A stretch of 64,000 nucleotides of DNA, from contig CM048554.1 of the NCBI GenBank assembly GCA_026413225.1, forward strand, positions 95,025,963 to 95,089,962, read 5' to 3'. The DNA comes from Otis tarda. Lineage: Eukaryota > Chordata > Aves > Otidiformes > Otididae. Each line of letters opens with the position of its first letter. Positions within the stretch are counted from its first letter, which is position 1. The position numbers and the translations under genes are program-made. Below the pieces are notes generated by a model. It was not told the origin of the DNA. It saw only the letters and a list, made by a program, of their open reading frames with translations, and did no database searches. This document shows positions 26,882 to 39,100 of the stretch, one piece after another.

Positions 26882-29800
26882 ATCACATACAATGCAATGT
26901 CACATAAGCAGTACTGCTACTACTGGAGGAATAAATGAGCATTCGATTATGGAAAGCAATTATCCTTTTAAGCGCTGTACCTAGTATCTAAAAAATGTAG
27001 CGTTGGGGGTCTTACAAATGTACTACATTAGCCAGTTTGAGCTGTGATAGCAACATGTGTAGTCAGCACTATAGTTTTTAAATGTGATGAAGCTGTACTC
27101 TGAGAACTCTCTGCCACAGGCTGCTATGGATATTTCATACTCAGCCTACTTCAGAACATCAACTAATCCTTATGACACCTATGAAAGACAAGTATTACCA
27201 CCTTTCTTTTGAGATACACTGAGCTCTATGATGCAAGTTATACTAAAAGATGCCAAAAGTAAACAACTTCGCTACCTGTTACCACTGTTCAGTTCAACGC
27301 AGTTGTGTGATATTCTAACTCAGACATGATCAGCTTAGGAATAAAAATGTCCTTAAGAAGAATAGAAATATGATCATACATTAGAAACAGTTACTCATAA
27401 GCACCAGGATGAAGTTCTCCATCAGAAGAGCTGAAGACAACAAGTAGGAAAGACCTTCAAAAGCTCATGAAAAGACATGACACAACAATCACACCTTATC
27501 TGGTCTGCTCCACTTTTCTGAGCTTCCTTCTTCTTGCTGAGAAATTTGTATTAAAACTAGACTTAATGGCTACCTTTTTGAGACAAGCAAGTGAGCCAAA
27601 CAGCCTGGGACTATGGAGATAGTAGGTTTTAAATCACAGGGGCTTTCAGACAAAAACAGACAAAGAGTTTCTAAGCGGCTAAAATTAGTTTGAGGCAGCT
27701 GTATCTCAGTGCTGAGCTATGGAGCCTGGAAACAGCTGCTCTCTTTCTATCAAAGAAAGCAGAGCCCAAGAAAACATCTGATCTGTGCACCTCTCAGACA
27801 CAGAAGTAGGAACACAAAGTCTGCTGCCGAATAGCAAAAGAACATAGAGAGGATTCATGATTAGAGATAAGAAATGTTGTTCATATTTAAATACAAATGT
27901 TGTTTGTTTGAGAGGAAAATCTTTCATATGAGGATTACACTTAACTCTGTACATGTAGAGCAACTTACTCCAGTGAAGATCAGGCCTCTGTGATCTCTAG
28001 CAATACAGATAAATAATTTTTATAGGAAACACTGTATTGAAATGACTTAAGTTAATGAACAGGTGTTAGAACACGTTTTACAAAATGAAGGGTATGTAAA
28101 TTAATCACATAGCAAAGACCCTGGGACCTTCTACAACTACTTTCTGTGTACAGCTGGAACTAAGCAACCCTAAAATGGGCATTTATTGGTGGACCTGGAA
28201 GATGATCAGGACATCTGTGTGCACTGCGCACATCCCTTGAAACTCGTGGGGCCTGAGAAAAAATTAAACAAGCTAATAAGGGATTGAAAAACCACAGAGG
28301 TGTCTTGAAGTACCTCTTAACTATCTATCCTCTTTTGTGTGCTGTGATCATTCCAGCTGCAGCTAAGAAGCTGAGGCAACACCAATTAAGCTCTTCCTTA
28401 ATACACAGAAATGGAGATCCTTCCCACTCCTTTCTTAAATGTTCTCTCTTCAACCCTTATGGAAAACCTGGCAAATAGGTAGGGCTTTGCAGCATATTCT
28501 GAAGGTCAGCACCAAAAACTTGGCATAAAAACAGCTAAATAAAGGACTGACATCTTGCCACTATTATCTATTTCCACAAGAGGTAAATGAGGTCATGCCT
28601 AACTGCATTTATATCAAGCTAAGCAGCCCAAAAGAACAGCTCAAAAAAACCCTTTAGGCTTGCCAAGGTCCTAAACGGTCATTATCTTACATAGGACAAA
28701 TTAAGGGACATTTACTGAGGACTAGGAGAATCTTTAATTAAGGTGAAAAATAAATCCTATCTTGCAATCCTTATACTTGTTTGGTTCCAAATTGGAGCAT
28801 AAGTAAAATGAGTAGATTAAAAGAAGAAAAGAAATAGATTCTTCCATAGAAGTGTGCATGTCTGTGAGGCTTAAATACATGAAAACATCGAAACCCTCCA
28901 AAATAACTATATTGATTTCTTAAACCAAACAAATAGAAAAATGTCTTCTATTTAATGTTGTCCTAATTAATTCTGCAAGCATTATTCTTGTGCTCCCGTG
29001 GAGTTAATTACAAATCAGTTTAGTATAATTAGATATTAATATCCTCAGCAATATTTTCTAATAACTCTTAAGTTAACAGTATCATTGCTTGATAGAGATG
29101 TTTAATCACTGTAGGCCAGCTCCTACAAGAACCACCTAATTGCTTCCTGAGGAAATATTAGACAGCATTGCAGAATCTGGCCTTAACATTTAAAATATGA
29201 ATGATACAACAGGATTCATGCACATTGTTTCTCAAAGCTATCTGAAGAATTCAGGTGTACATTATTCACATAAAATCATTCCAATCTTTATTCCCAAAAT
29301 TCAGAGCATAGTAAGCATTTTCATCTTAGCATTTATGAACGCATTGAAAAATACAAACTGCAGGCTGATGTCATCTAAAGAAAGATTACTGACCAGTAAC
29401 TAGAGTCCTGTGGGGTGTGTGATTGACAAGCAGATTTGACCCAGCCCTTATGGCCCTGTCTGCAGGCATACAGCCACATAAGGCAAAGCATGGTCATCAC
29501 CACTTCAGTTTCCTCTCAAATGCAGAATGTAAGAGAGAAATTCTGAGCAGAAGGCTGAAGAGTGGGAGGAAGACTATAAGAAATTAATCAACACATGAAC
29601 AATATGTCTTGTAGCATAGCAGGTGAATACAATGTCCTTTCTGCCTTTTGGCCACCACCATCTCAATGCTCTGTTCAGACTCTGTTAAATTCCCAGCAGT
29701 GCTTTCCATACATTCAGTAATTATGGAGTTCCTGAATCTTCATGCAAGTTACAACTACAGGATCAATTTAGCAAGTGCTCCATCAGCTCTATCTACCACA

Positions 29801-30000
29801 GACAGGCATAATGCAAGGTTAAGATATAGACAGAGCTCCAAGTATCTGCTATACAAATATCAGTCTTCAAAGCATTTCCCAGGAAAGCCATAGGCATAAT
29901 CTGAAACACAAAGATATATCCAACTGTCATTTCCTTATTATATAAGTTTTATTACAGCCTTCAGTCCATACTTGGTGTATGAATGCTATATAGACATCAA
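26882..30000. other. Unique AT-rich sequence, no gene seen
   Basis: No gene recognised. A weak MIR-like resemblance near 27160-27240 is too faint to call. Around 28.95-29.10 kb there are several TAATTA-type homeodomain core words (CTAATTAATT, GTTAATTAC) in AT-rich DNA, which could be chance. Confidence 0.4.
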
Positions 30001-30105
30001 GAATCATAGAATCATAGAATCATAGAATCGTAGAATGGTTAGGATTGGAAGGGACCTTCAAAGGTCATCTAGTCCAACCCCCCTGCAAGGAGCAGGGACA
30101 TCCCC
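30001..30105 (-). mobile_element. Short CR1 3' UTR fragment with 8-bp tail repeats
   Basis: It starts with three to four copies of the antisense CR1 tail unit (ATCATAGA). It continues with ATGGTTAGGATTGGAAGGG, ACCTTCAAAGGTCATCTAG and TCCAACCCCCCTGCAAGG, then GAGCAGGGACAT. Only the 3' UTR was copied. The few differences from the usual CR1 3' UTR suggest a young or intermediate insertion of the same subfamily as those at 34.2 and 45.8 kb. Confidence 0.95.
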
Positions 30106-33100
30106 AATTACTTGATATTGGTGTGAACAACAGTCTTAGCTGAAGAAGTTTAATGAAAAAACAGGTATGTTGATATCTTGCTTAATGTGGAACTGAAAAA
30201 TCCCCCTCATGAAAAATTTTGGATTATTTTTGAAGAATTTCCTATATAACTGTTTTCAGTGAGGTTCAGCCAAAGGATTGGTATTCTGTCATCTTTTTGG
30301 CAGCAGTAACTGCAACCAGAAAGATGAGCAGGGTAACAAGAACTAAGTGTCAGTAACCCTAAGAGGGAGATGCTAGGACCTCTAGGGGCAGATTCTGCAG
30401 GAGAACAGCGTTGCTATTGGGGTCATAGGTTAACCAGTACCCTTTGAGACTTAAGGATAAAAATTATAACTACAGACTGTTGACAGGTGAATATATGGAA
30501 CTTAATCAAAATGAAGAAAAACCATATTGCTTTAGTGGAGGATACCACTGACTAAATGTTGGTGAGAAAGTGGTTTGTGGAAAGATAAGGCAAAGAACAT
30601 TTCTGGTCCATCTATATATACACGTCCGTACCATGCTATAGAACAAGATTAATTTGGATAGTGAAGTAGCCTGCACTAGAAGGTGTGGGAAATTAAGCTG
30701 AGTTCCTCGACTCCTCATTCATTGTCAAAAGCTCAGATACAAAAATTCTTCCAGCTACATAGGATCATCAGTGCCATTTGCTGACATACTGTGACCCGGG
30801 CCTTTAGATCCAGAGGTGTCAAAGGAAAAGTAGACTTGTCTGCTTCATCACAAAGCCAGGAACACATCTGGTGGAGACTCTTAGCGCTATTTTGGGTTTG
30901 AATGGCAACTGGGGTTTGAGAAACTCTTGGGATTTTTCAAGTGCTATTTTTTTGATCTCTACAGTTTTTTCCTTATGATTCAGTGTATACCGTATACCGT
31001 ACACTGCAGATGAGAAACCTGGACAAAAAAGGCTATGGTAGTGGACAATAAAAGAACAGAGGACCAAAAGAAAAAACAGAAGGAGGAAACAATAACTCCT
31101 GTAACAAGAATTTTCAGATGGAAAAACAACTCCACCATGAAATATTTTTGGGCCCCACAAGGACCGGTCATGCATAACTCTGCTTCAACTAACTGGTTGA
31201 TAGAATCCGTCACAGCACTTTGTGCGCTTGGCTTAACTCATTCAGGCTGCAAGCTTGAGGAAGTGAGGGATCCCCTACACGTACCACAAAGTGAAAAAGG
31301 AAAATTTTAAAATTAATGACAAGGCAAACGAGCAACCTCTCTGTGAATGTATATGTGGACTTTCAGTACAGAAGAATAACAAAATTTGTTACAGTTCTAA
31401 AGTGAACTTTGAGACAACTGAGATGAAACATGGTAAAACATAAATATCTTAAATTTTCATTCCAAATCATAAAGGGAGTTGCCAGATTCCATCACAGACT
31501 GTAAATAGTGTTATCTATGATCCAATACAATCATAAAAACCTTTATCTAATTTACAAAGCATGAAATAATTGAGTCATACACCAAGGCAAGCACAAATTT
31601 TAATTATTTCAGGAAGACAGAGATATCATTGATCTGAAACCCAACAAAGGGGCAAAGACTCATAAGCCCTTATCATTGTTATTCCCTTAGCTGTTCTAGT
31701 AGAAAGAATGTGTGTGTGCACGCTCAAATACATATGGAGATAGAAACTGTAAGTACAGAAGTTAGACGACTTGCTGTTTGGAGAAACATTCATAAGAATG
31801 TAAGCAATTTTATCATAATGGAAAAACACTGTACATATGTACATAAGGCATACAATATATATAAGACAATAATATATTTGAGTGTTCATAAATAAGTGTA
31901 ACTCCTAGGAGACTCAAATGAGCAATTAACCCCCCCAGCTTTTTAGTTTTATCTTAATCTCCGTAGACAAAACCACTCAGAATAATAGAATTTAAATGGA
32001 AAAGAAAACTACTAGAGTCTTTCAGACTTACCTCTTACATACTACATTTCTAGCTCATAAATTTTGCATAGGAGGGAAATACTCTTCACTACTCCATGAA
32101 TAAATACTGTCAAGCACAACATCTTGGAGCATAGTCTTAGAAGTAAATTGTATTACAGGTAAAGACTCCAAGTGACGAATTTACTACTTTTTCTTCAATA
32201 AACCATTACAATGATTAATTACTCTCACTCTAAGAAGGTATGATTTATTACTAATTTCACTTCACCTGAGACATTAGACCTCATGCTTCATTCATGCAGC
32301 TCCATTTACCATGACCAAAATTTCTGCTCATCATCTGTAATTTTTCACAATATTTTTTTTCATTTGCTATATATTTTTTTACCATAGTTAAAGATCTTGT
32401 AGTAGCTTTCCAAAGTTAAAATAGCCACCATCAGTTTCTTTCCCGCAATGCAATTTAAATATTTTACATTTCACAATGCCTAGCATTGCTGTGTATTCCT
32501 GAAAATTTTTTCTTCCCTATCAGCTTGTCTCTAAATTCAGTTACGTTGTCCTTTTGTATGCAGGCAGCATATGAAGCATTCAGAGAAAAAAAAAGTTGCA
32601 ATTGATAATACTATTTTATTTTTTCTATTATATTATATTTCAAGAATTAAGTCAGAGCAAAATTTTTGCAGTCTTGCAAAAATATTTACCATCTAAATTC
32701 AAAAAGTTTTTCTGATTTTTCTTCACTCTTTTTACACTGATGTATGTCTCCTACTGTCTGTGGAATCTCTTTTTATTTACATCAGACAGAGAGCAACAAT
32801 ACAGTCAGTATTTCTATATTTTTACAGATTTGTACATAATTTATTCTGTTACATTTAATATCATTAAGTGTGGACTCAAAGTACTGTCTGAGACCCTACC
32901 TTGAAGGTATTTTATGACATAAAAGTTTAAGCAGGAAATTTGCTCAGGGCATTTTTTTCTGCCACTAAGTTCAATATAAATATTAATATCATACTGGCTA
33001 TATTTTTAGAATTTAATTTTTAGCTCAGTTTTATCACTACCTTGCAGATAGGCAGTTTTAAACTGCACTATTTTAGCCCAGTAAAATCCCCCGTGCTGTT

Positions 33101-33649
33101 TATCATAATGTATTTTATGATGTTTTTGTCACAATTTCAGAAAGTTTTTCAGAGGTCTAAGTAGTACATTATTTTTACTTCAGTCCTTTCATGACTTGGC
33201 TACAACTATATTGACAGTCCCACATATGTTTATAAAAGTAAATTAGACTTGTTCCTACTTTAAAAAGGTACTCTGATCACCAGAAAGAAAGAAATTCAAT
33301 TCAAAATAAATACATCACTTTTGTAGCTTTTAAATAAAAATTCACAAAGTTAAGCATCATTTTTCAGTGATGGGTGGAGCTACTTCACACTCAGCTATTT
33401 CTACATTACTACTTTTCAGCCAAGCTTTTAACTGTCTCTTTATCAAGGAAGGAACATAAATACTGTTAAATGCTTTGGGTTTACAGAATGGGAGGGACAT
33501 CAAAACTACAAACTTTGGATTTAGGGATTTTACATTACAATTCAATTTTAACATATAGAACTGTGATTGATTTTATTTCAGTGTGTTCTTCTTGCTAGTA
33601 GAAATGCCAGTATTTTCAGAGATAGTTGCCTATGACTATCCAAAACATA
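30106..33649. other. Unique AT-rich sequence, no gene seen
   Basis: No gene or repeat recognised. Near 30.98-31.01 kb a short self-similar motif (two GTATACC units inside AGTGTA...TACACT) is visible. Overlapping plus and minus openings between 30819 and 31310 cover the same bases in opposite senses and have no recognisable domain. Confidence 0.4.
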
Positions 33650-33920
33650 GTAAGGAGGAAGCTGGAGTCAAATTCATCTTGATGCCAGAGAGAATGCCCA
33701 AAAATTGAAACCAGGGAGTCTCACATTGGACATTAGGAAGAAAAAACAGACAGCCCAGAAATGCTATGGAATTTTCACCTTTGATGATTTCAAGACTCAT
33801 GTAGATAAAGTCAAAATTGATCTGACTTAGTGCAGGGATGCTCCTCTTTTGAACAGGTGGGTACATTAGATGATCTTCAAAAGTCTCTTCCAACCAGCTT
33901 TTCTGGTCACAGAATCACAG
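33650..33920 (+). mobile_element. Old CR1 LINE 3' fragment
   Basis: The stretch follows the CR1 ORF2 C-terminus and 3' UTR: GACATTAGGAAGAAAA, then CAGCCCAGAAATGCTATGGA, TTTCAAGACTCATGTAGATAA, CTGATCTGACTTAGTG, then the 3' UTR phrase TTAGATGATCTTC with AGTCTCTTCCAACC. It ends in a tail-like CACAGAATCACAG, whose orientation is unusual for a plus-strand copy. The reading frame is broken. The minus 85-codon opening (33636-33893) is antisense to it. Confidence 0.8.
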
Positions 33921-34156
33921 GGATTATACATTGACCAAGTATACTTTGAATGTACTGAGTGTGTACCTACAACTCACCAGGCATAACTATATGCTATATT
34001 CTCCCCTCCCTCTCTTAAGTATAAGGTATGCAAACTTGGAAAAGGACGTAGAAAGGAGAATGAGGAGGACAGAATAAGAGACTGTCAAGAAGACAGCAGT
34101 GATTCTTCCAAAACCTCAGATGCTGTCATGCAAACGCAGAAAAAATATGAGCAGGA

Positions 34157-34631
34157 AATCATAGAATCATAGAATGGTTAGGGTTGGAAGGGACCTTCAA
34201 AGGTCTTCTAATCCAATCCCCCTGCAAGGACCAGGGACATCTCCAACCAGATCAGGTTGCTCAGAGCCTCATCCAACCTGGCCCTGAATGTTTCCAGGGA
34301 TGGGGCATCAACCACCTCTCTGGGTAACCTGTTCCAGTGTTTCACCACCCTCATTGCAAAAAAGTTGTTCTTTAGATCTAGTCTAAATCTACCTCCTTCT
34401 ATTGTAAAATCATTACCCCTCATGCTATCACAATAGGCCCTGCTGAACAGCCTCTCCCCATCTTTCCTATAGGCCCCCTTTAGGTACTGGAAGGCTGCTA
34501 TAAGGTCTCCCTGGAGCCTCCTCTTCTCCAGGCTGAACAGCCCCAACTCTCTCAGCCTGTCCTCACAGGAGAGGTACTCTAGCGCTCTTATCATCTTTGT
34601 GGCCCTCCTCTGGACTTGCTCCAACAGGTCA
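34157..34631 (-). mobile_element. CR1 LINE, 5'-truncated, fairly young
   Basis: The left end has the antisense tail AATCATAGAATCATAGA, then ATGGTTAGGGTTGGAAGGG, the 3' UTR block with CCCCCTGCAAGGA, and about 390 bp antisense to the ORF2 C-terminus. Similarity to the copy at 45.8 kb is high throughout. It stops at CTCCAACAGGTC near 34631, mid-ORF. No clear target-site duplication is visible, which is normal for CR1. Confidence 0.97.
34247..34631 (-). pseudogene. CR1 ORF2 C-terminal fragment, stop codon lost
   Basis: The frame carries [68 protein letters not shown] and ALSNLI, the conserved C-terminal block of CR1 ORF2. The normal TAG after LSNLI (present in the 45.8-kb copy) is TGG here at 34247-34249. 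The opening therefore runs on into the 3' UTR to 34208, and upstream it continues into unrelated flank up to 34699. It has no catalytic core and no function is expected. Confidence 0.85.
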
Positions 34632-34799
34632 TAACAAATTATAAGAATGACAAAGATACTAACTTTACTGAAACAATAGATGCTCATAAAAAAAACCAAA
34701 AAACCTGTGTTTCTAGAATATGAATAAATAAGAGATTAATGGGAGATAGAAAAAAAAAACATAGCTGCATAGGTGGATACAAAACTCACGAGATAACCA

Positions 34800-34913
34800 C
34801 ACCAGCTAAGTATGGAAGGAAATATCAAAGGGCTTCAGATGCACTTCAACTTAGGCCCACTTTTTAAAATATTTTCATTAACAGCATTGATGATGGAGGA
34901 GTGAAAATGCTTA
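34800..34913 (+). mobile_element. Ancient CR1 LINE, left part (split by LTR)
   Basis: TTAGGCCCACTTTTTAAAAT, ATTTTCATTAACAGCATTGA and TGATGGAGGAGTGAAAATGC are a worn version of the CR1 ORF2 region encoding 'LGP-LFNIFINDLDDGIE', just upstream of the catalytic aspartates. The next codons resume at 35326, after the LTR. The start is uncertain. Confidence 0.7.
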
Positions 34914-35325
34914 TGTCCTGGTTCCAGCTAGGACTGAGTTTTCACAGGAAGCTGGGAGGGGACAGAGCTAGGATAGTTTACCAATTAGCCAACAGCTGGG
35001 ATAACTTACCCAAATTAGCCAAAGGGGTATTTGTCACCATGTGACATCATGATCAGTATATAAAGTGGGGACAGCAGTGAGGATTTTTTTAGCTACTAAG
35101 AAGTGAGCTTTGTGTTAGGATCCACTGTAAGGTAATCACATGCTTAGTATATTTTGTTATTGTTTTTTTTCTTTCCCCTCTCTGTTTTGTTAAAATGTTT
35201 TTATCCAAACCCATGAGTTTTGCCTTTCTTTCTCTCCTAGTTCTCTTCCCCATTGCACTACTGGGAAGGGAGCTAGTGAGCGTCCATGTGTCATTTAAGC
35301 TGCTAAGTGAGGCTAAACCATGACA
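34914..35325 (+). mobile_element. Solo LTR of an avian endogenous retrovirus
   Basis: It begins TGTCCTGGTTCCAGCT and ends GCTAAACCATGACA, with terminal TGTC/GACA complementarity. The flanking 5-mers are GCTTA (34909-34913) and ACTTA (35326-35330), a target duplication with one mismatch; 5 bp is the size expected for ERVL-type avian elements. A promoter-like block (GTGACATCATGATCAG then TATATAAAG) lies near 35041-35065. No retroviral internal region adjoins it, so it is a recombined solo LTR. It is about 412 bp against 621 bp for its relative at 59.0 kb; the difference is mostly missing sequence near the 5' end and in the T-rich part. Confidence 0.9.
35057..35064 (+). promoter_or_regulatory. 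LTR TATA box
   Basis: TATATAAA lies just after a CRE-like TGACATCA. The arrangement matches the U3 core promoter of this LTR family. The equivalent position in the 59.0-kb LTR reads GTGAGGGGGG and has lost the TATA box. Confidence 0.7.
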
Positions 35326-36147
35326 ACTTATTAAGACAGCAGATGACACCAGCTGTGTAGAGATCACAGACACACTGAAAGATAGTATTAGAATTCAAAA
35401 GTATATTGAAAAATTGGAGGTGTTTTTTTTTAAACAATAATATTCAAAAGAGAAATGCAAGATGACCTACTTTTTTTTAAAAAAAAAAAAAATCAACTAT
35501 GTCACCACAAGACACATAAATGGCTAAATAGTTTTACTGAATAAAAAAAAAAATCACACTGTTGTGTGAAGGATGCATACACTATACTGTGTTGTTTAGA
35601 CTGGAATCTATCTTGCACATCATATGAAATCATCCTATTAGTCTAAAGGTGGGTAAGACCTCAAATGAAGCACTGTGTCCATTTTTAGGCACTGCAATTA
35701 AAAAAAGATATATACCAGATAAAGGATGACAATCAGAATGACCAGAAGAATCTGGCAACAAAGTCTTAAACAACTGACTTTCGTTAGATGCAGAAAGAGG
35801 AGGATAGGATAGTAGTGCTCAAGGATGTAAAAAATTATTGCCAAAAAGAGGAAATATTTTTCCTATGTCCACAGATGATAGAAGAAGGAACTGATATTAC
35901 AATGAAAAATCAAATGTCAGTAAAGATTCAAGCTAAAAAGTAGTAAAAAACCCACTGATAACAAGGGTAGTGAATATATTGTCTAGGGATGCTTAAACGG
36001 AGTTGTGGTGGTGATGGTGGTGTCATTAAGGACAGGTTCAGGAAACACCTGTCAAGCATGAGAGTCACAGCAGATTCTAGCCTAGAGTAGAGAAGTAGAC
36101 TAGATTGCTTTGCAGGGTCTCTTCCAGCCCTAGTATTATGAATATAT
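35326..36147 (+). mobile_element. Ancient CR1 LINE, right part, reaching the 3' end
   Basis: It resumes with GCAGATGACACCAGCTGTGT, the worn ADDTK catalytic-loop region of CR1 reverse transcriptase, in register with the left part before the LTR. It continues with AAGACCTCAAATGAAGCACT, TGTGTCCATTTTTAGGCACT and a decayed 'QRRATKMI' region. It ends in a 3' UTR-like TTTGCAGGGTCTCTTCCAGC near 36110 and a worn tail TATTATGAATA. Long T and A runs (T8A14 at 35471-35492) interrupt it. Many indels place it among the oldest copies here. Confidence 0.75.
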
Positions 36148-39100
36148 AATGTTGATTTATGTATTGCTTTGTTTTGGGGGGATTTTTTTTTTCCTCAGGG
36201 ACAAAATCCACAAGAATTCAAGGGCTTTTTTTCCCCCAAAGTTTTATTTTTAAAGTTTGCTGTATGCTGAAGTTGTCAACCAAATTCTTCAGCTGTAACT
36301 AAAAATAACTTGCCAGATACAAGTATCTGTGCACTTTAGAAATTCAAGAGTTACTTTTGTAGAGGAAATGAAAATGGAATTATTTTTAATTTTTTTTTTT
36401 TTTTTAGAAACGAAGCACTCGCTATATTAGCTAAGACTGTTTCCTGTTGGTGTCGTAGTTCAGCCCCCCTCACTAAACAAAACTACAACATTTGGAAACA
36501 GTAGAAAGGACAGAAATTATCCCTGCAACCCTTCAGTGATCCCTTCCTCCATTCTTCCCCTTCTCTTCTCCCAGAAAGACTTACAGTGCTTTTGCAACAG
36601 ACTTTCAAACGCCTGAACAATTTAAAATGCAATTGCCCATACGGTTGCATGTTGCACGATTACAATAGTGAATGTTGATAGAGAGGGAAAATATAATGGC
36701 AGAGAAGTTGTGTTACCAAAAAAAAATCTGTGTCAAATGTCAAAAGTCTTGAAACTCATGTCTGGAAGGATGTGAAATCTCCTATGGCATGTGTTAATGA
36801 TGGCCAGACAAAATGCCCATATTCTAATGCTTCAGGCACACTACTATAAAGGAACTGAACTTTTCACTAAATAATTTATGCTAAAATATGTATTTTCTGA
36901 CATTAGATTTTACTGCTTGGAAAGAATTGACCTGATTTACATAATATTCTTATGCTGAAGATCTGACTTTTAAAAAGATCTAGCTTAATAATATGTTTTT
37001 ATTGCAACTTCCCATTGCATATGTCAAGTTAAGTTGCACCCTACAGTATTCTTCACCAATCAGTAACTATGGACATATATTACAAGATGTAAATTCAGAT
37101 GAATTACAGAATTATCACTGTCATTTGAAATAATACTTACATAATTCAAAATTATTTTTTCCAAATTAATTTGTCAACATTTCAAACCAGGGACTCAGGA
37201 GAACAGATTAGATTTTCCTCCAAGATATTCAGAAATTCAGTAGCAATTGTTGTTTAACTAAATAAAGGAGGAGAGAGTGAGGGAGAAAAAAAACTCCATC
37301 TAAGTAACCAAAATCACTTTTACAATTCAGCAGTCTGTCACTGCAGAACTTAAAACAATATTTATAATTTTGCCCCAATCTAGTTTTCATGAGGTGAAAC
37401 TAACCAGTGTTGATACCTAGCACTTCTATTGCAAATCCAATCTATAGACATTAAATTACTGTAACAAACAGTTTCTAAAATTATTCTCCTTTTTCAAATA
37501 TGAGAGATTGAAACATTTAGTATTTCAGTTCTCTATCTAAGGTAACAGTGTGAATCAGTGATGAAGGCAGAAATACAAACAGAGTTTCATGGCTATTAAT
37601 CTAGCACATAGGATGACATGTACTAAGCAGTTTTCCAGGAAACTAAACAATCCGCATATTAGAAGTACATTTAAAAAGTATATAGACAGTGAAAATACAG
37701 GTTACTGAGTATCATAAAAGGAAGGGCTTCATCTGACTCATTAATATAGTGTATGTAGGCACTGGATTGACAACAGACAAGCTAGCAGCACGTAAAGTAG
37801 ATTATGCTTCAACTCTGCTTGGGATATAGTGACAAGCTGATGGATGATAGTATCTGCCTGTTCTCTGGTTCACAATTTAATTATGCTTTTGATACAGTTA
37901 GAATAGCTGAAAACCTGAGAAAGAAATCTAAGGAATAAGAAATGTTAAAATTTAGCCATTATCACATAGATCTTAACAAAAAAAAAAATCAGATCACCTT
38001 CGGATTTCAAAGTTGTATATACACCTTGAAAAACCTAGTATATTTATGCTTTATTTGTTAAAAAAAAAAAAAGAAGAAGAAGAAAAATGTACTGAGAAGA
38101 ACAATTGGAATAAAACTATGGCAGTTCGAAAAGCTTAGAAGTCTTTTAATATTCTAAAGTGCCTTTCTCTGTTCATCTTTAAAGAGAGGACCTAACATAT
38201 TACCCCGGTTGCCTGTCTATTTTGTCTTAGCTGAAAAGGTCTGATTGCCATGGTGTCAAAGCATACAGCTTTTTCAAGTATGAAAGTCAGAAATCAGTTC
38301 TCTTGAATGAAATCTTTATCAATATAGATAAAAGGTCAGTGCAATTTTATCTACAATATAGGATAAGGTTGACCCTTGGAAGAAATGTTATGTTGCTTTA
38401 TGGACTGCAAAACAGAATCTTTTGACACATTAATTCTTTTCTCAGCCTTTTATCTGAAAAGACATCGGTGGATGTTATAAAAATAAGGCATTATTATGAT
38501 GCAGTGTTATGTACCCCTTCTCTTAGGTAAGTCCAGTGCCATCCCTTATATTTTTATTGACCGGTTAACTTTCAGTTGGATGCTCTCCCTTTCATAATCA
38601 TCACTATTTCATGCATCCATATTAAAACAAAATTGTCAGCCATAAAAAGGTAGGGCAGTAGTTTGATATAGGAGTTCCTATTTCAAATCCTTGTTAAAAT
38701 CTGTGGAATGAATTTAATAAGCAAAGTAAAGTTTTCAGGCATATTTAAACATATAAATTGCCCTACAGGACCAAGAAGCCCAGGGTCCATGCGTGAAGTT
38801 CTCTGACAAAACAATTATTACTTTCCCCTGCATCAAAAGCAACACATGCAATGGAGACCGCAGTCACTTTTCTAAGCAAGGTTGTTGACAAGTTGCCTAC
38901 ATACAGAAAATATGAACAGCTCCAGGTGGCTAGGTCTGAAAACACTTGCCTAAAGCAGTCTCATAAATAATAGGCAACTAAAGAAGACTGTATTAGATCT
39001 GTAAGTACTCCTTCCTCTTAGGATGAATATTTTCCAAGCACATAGCTGAAGGCAAGAGGATATAGATATAATACATGTACATCTTTATGTACACACAGAG

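Noticed and set aside
27160-27240. Possible MIR core (TATTACCACCTTTC...GAGATACACTGAG)
   Set aside because: Too few ordered matches to separate from chance.
28950-29110. Possible conserved enhancer with several TAATTA-like words
   Set aside because: TAATTA words are expected often in DNA this AT-rich, and conservation cannot be judged from one sequence.
30819-31310. Three overlapping openings on both strands
   Set aside because: The same bases are open in opposite senses, without conserved motifs on either strand.
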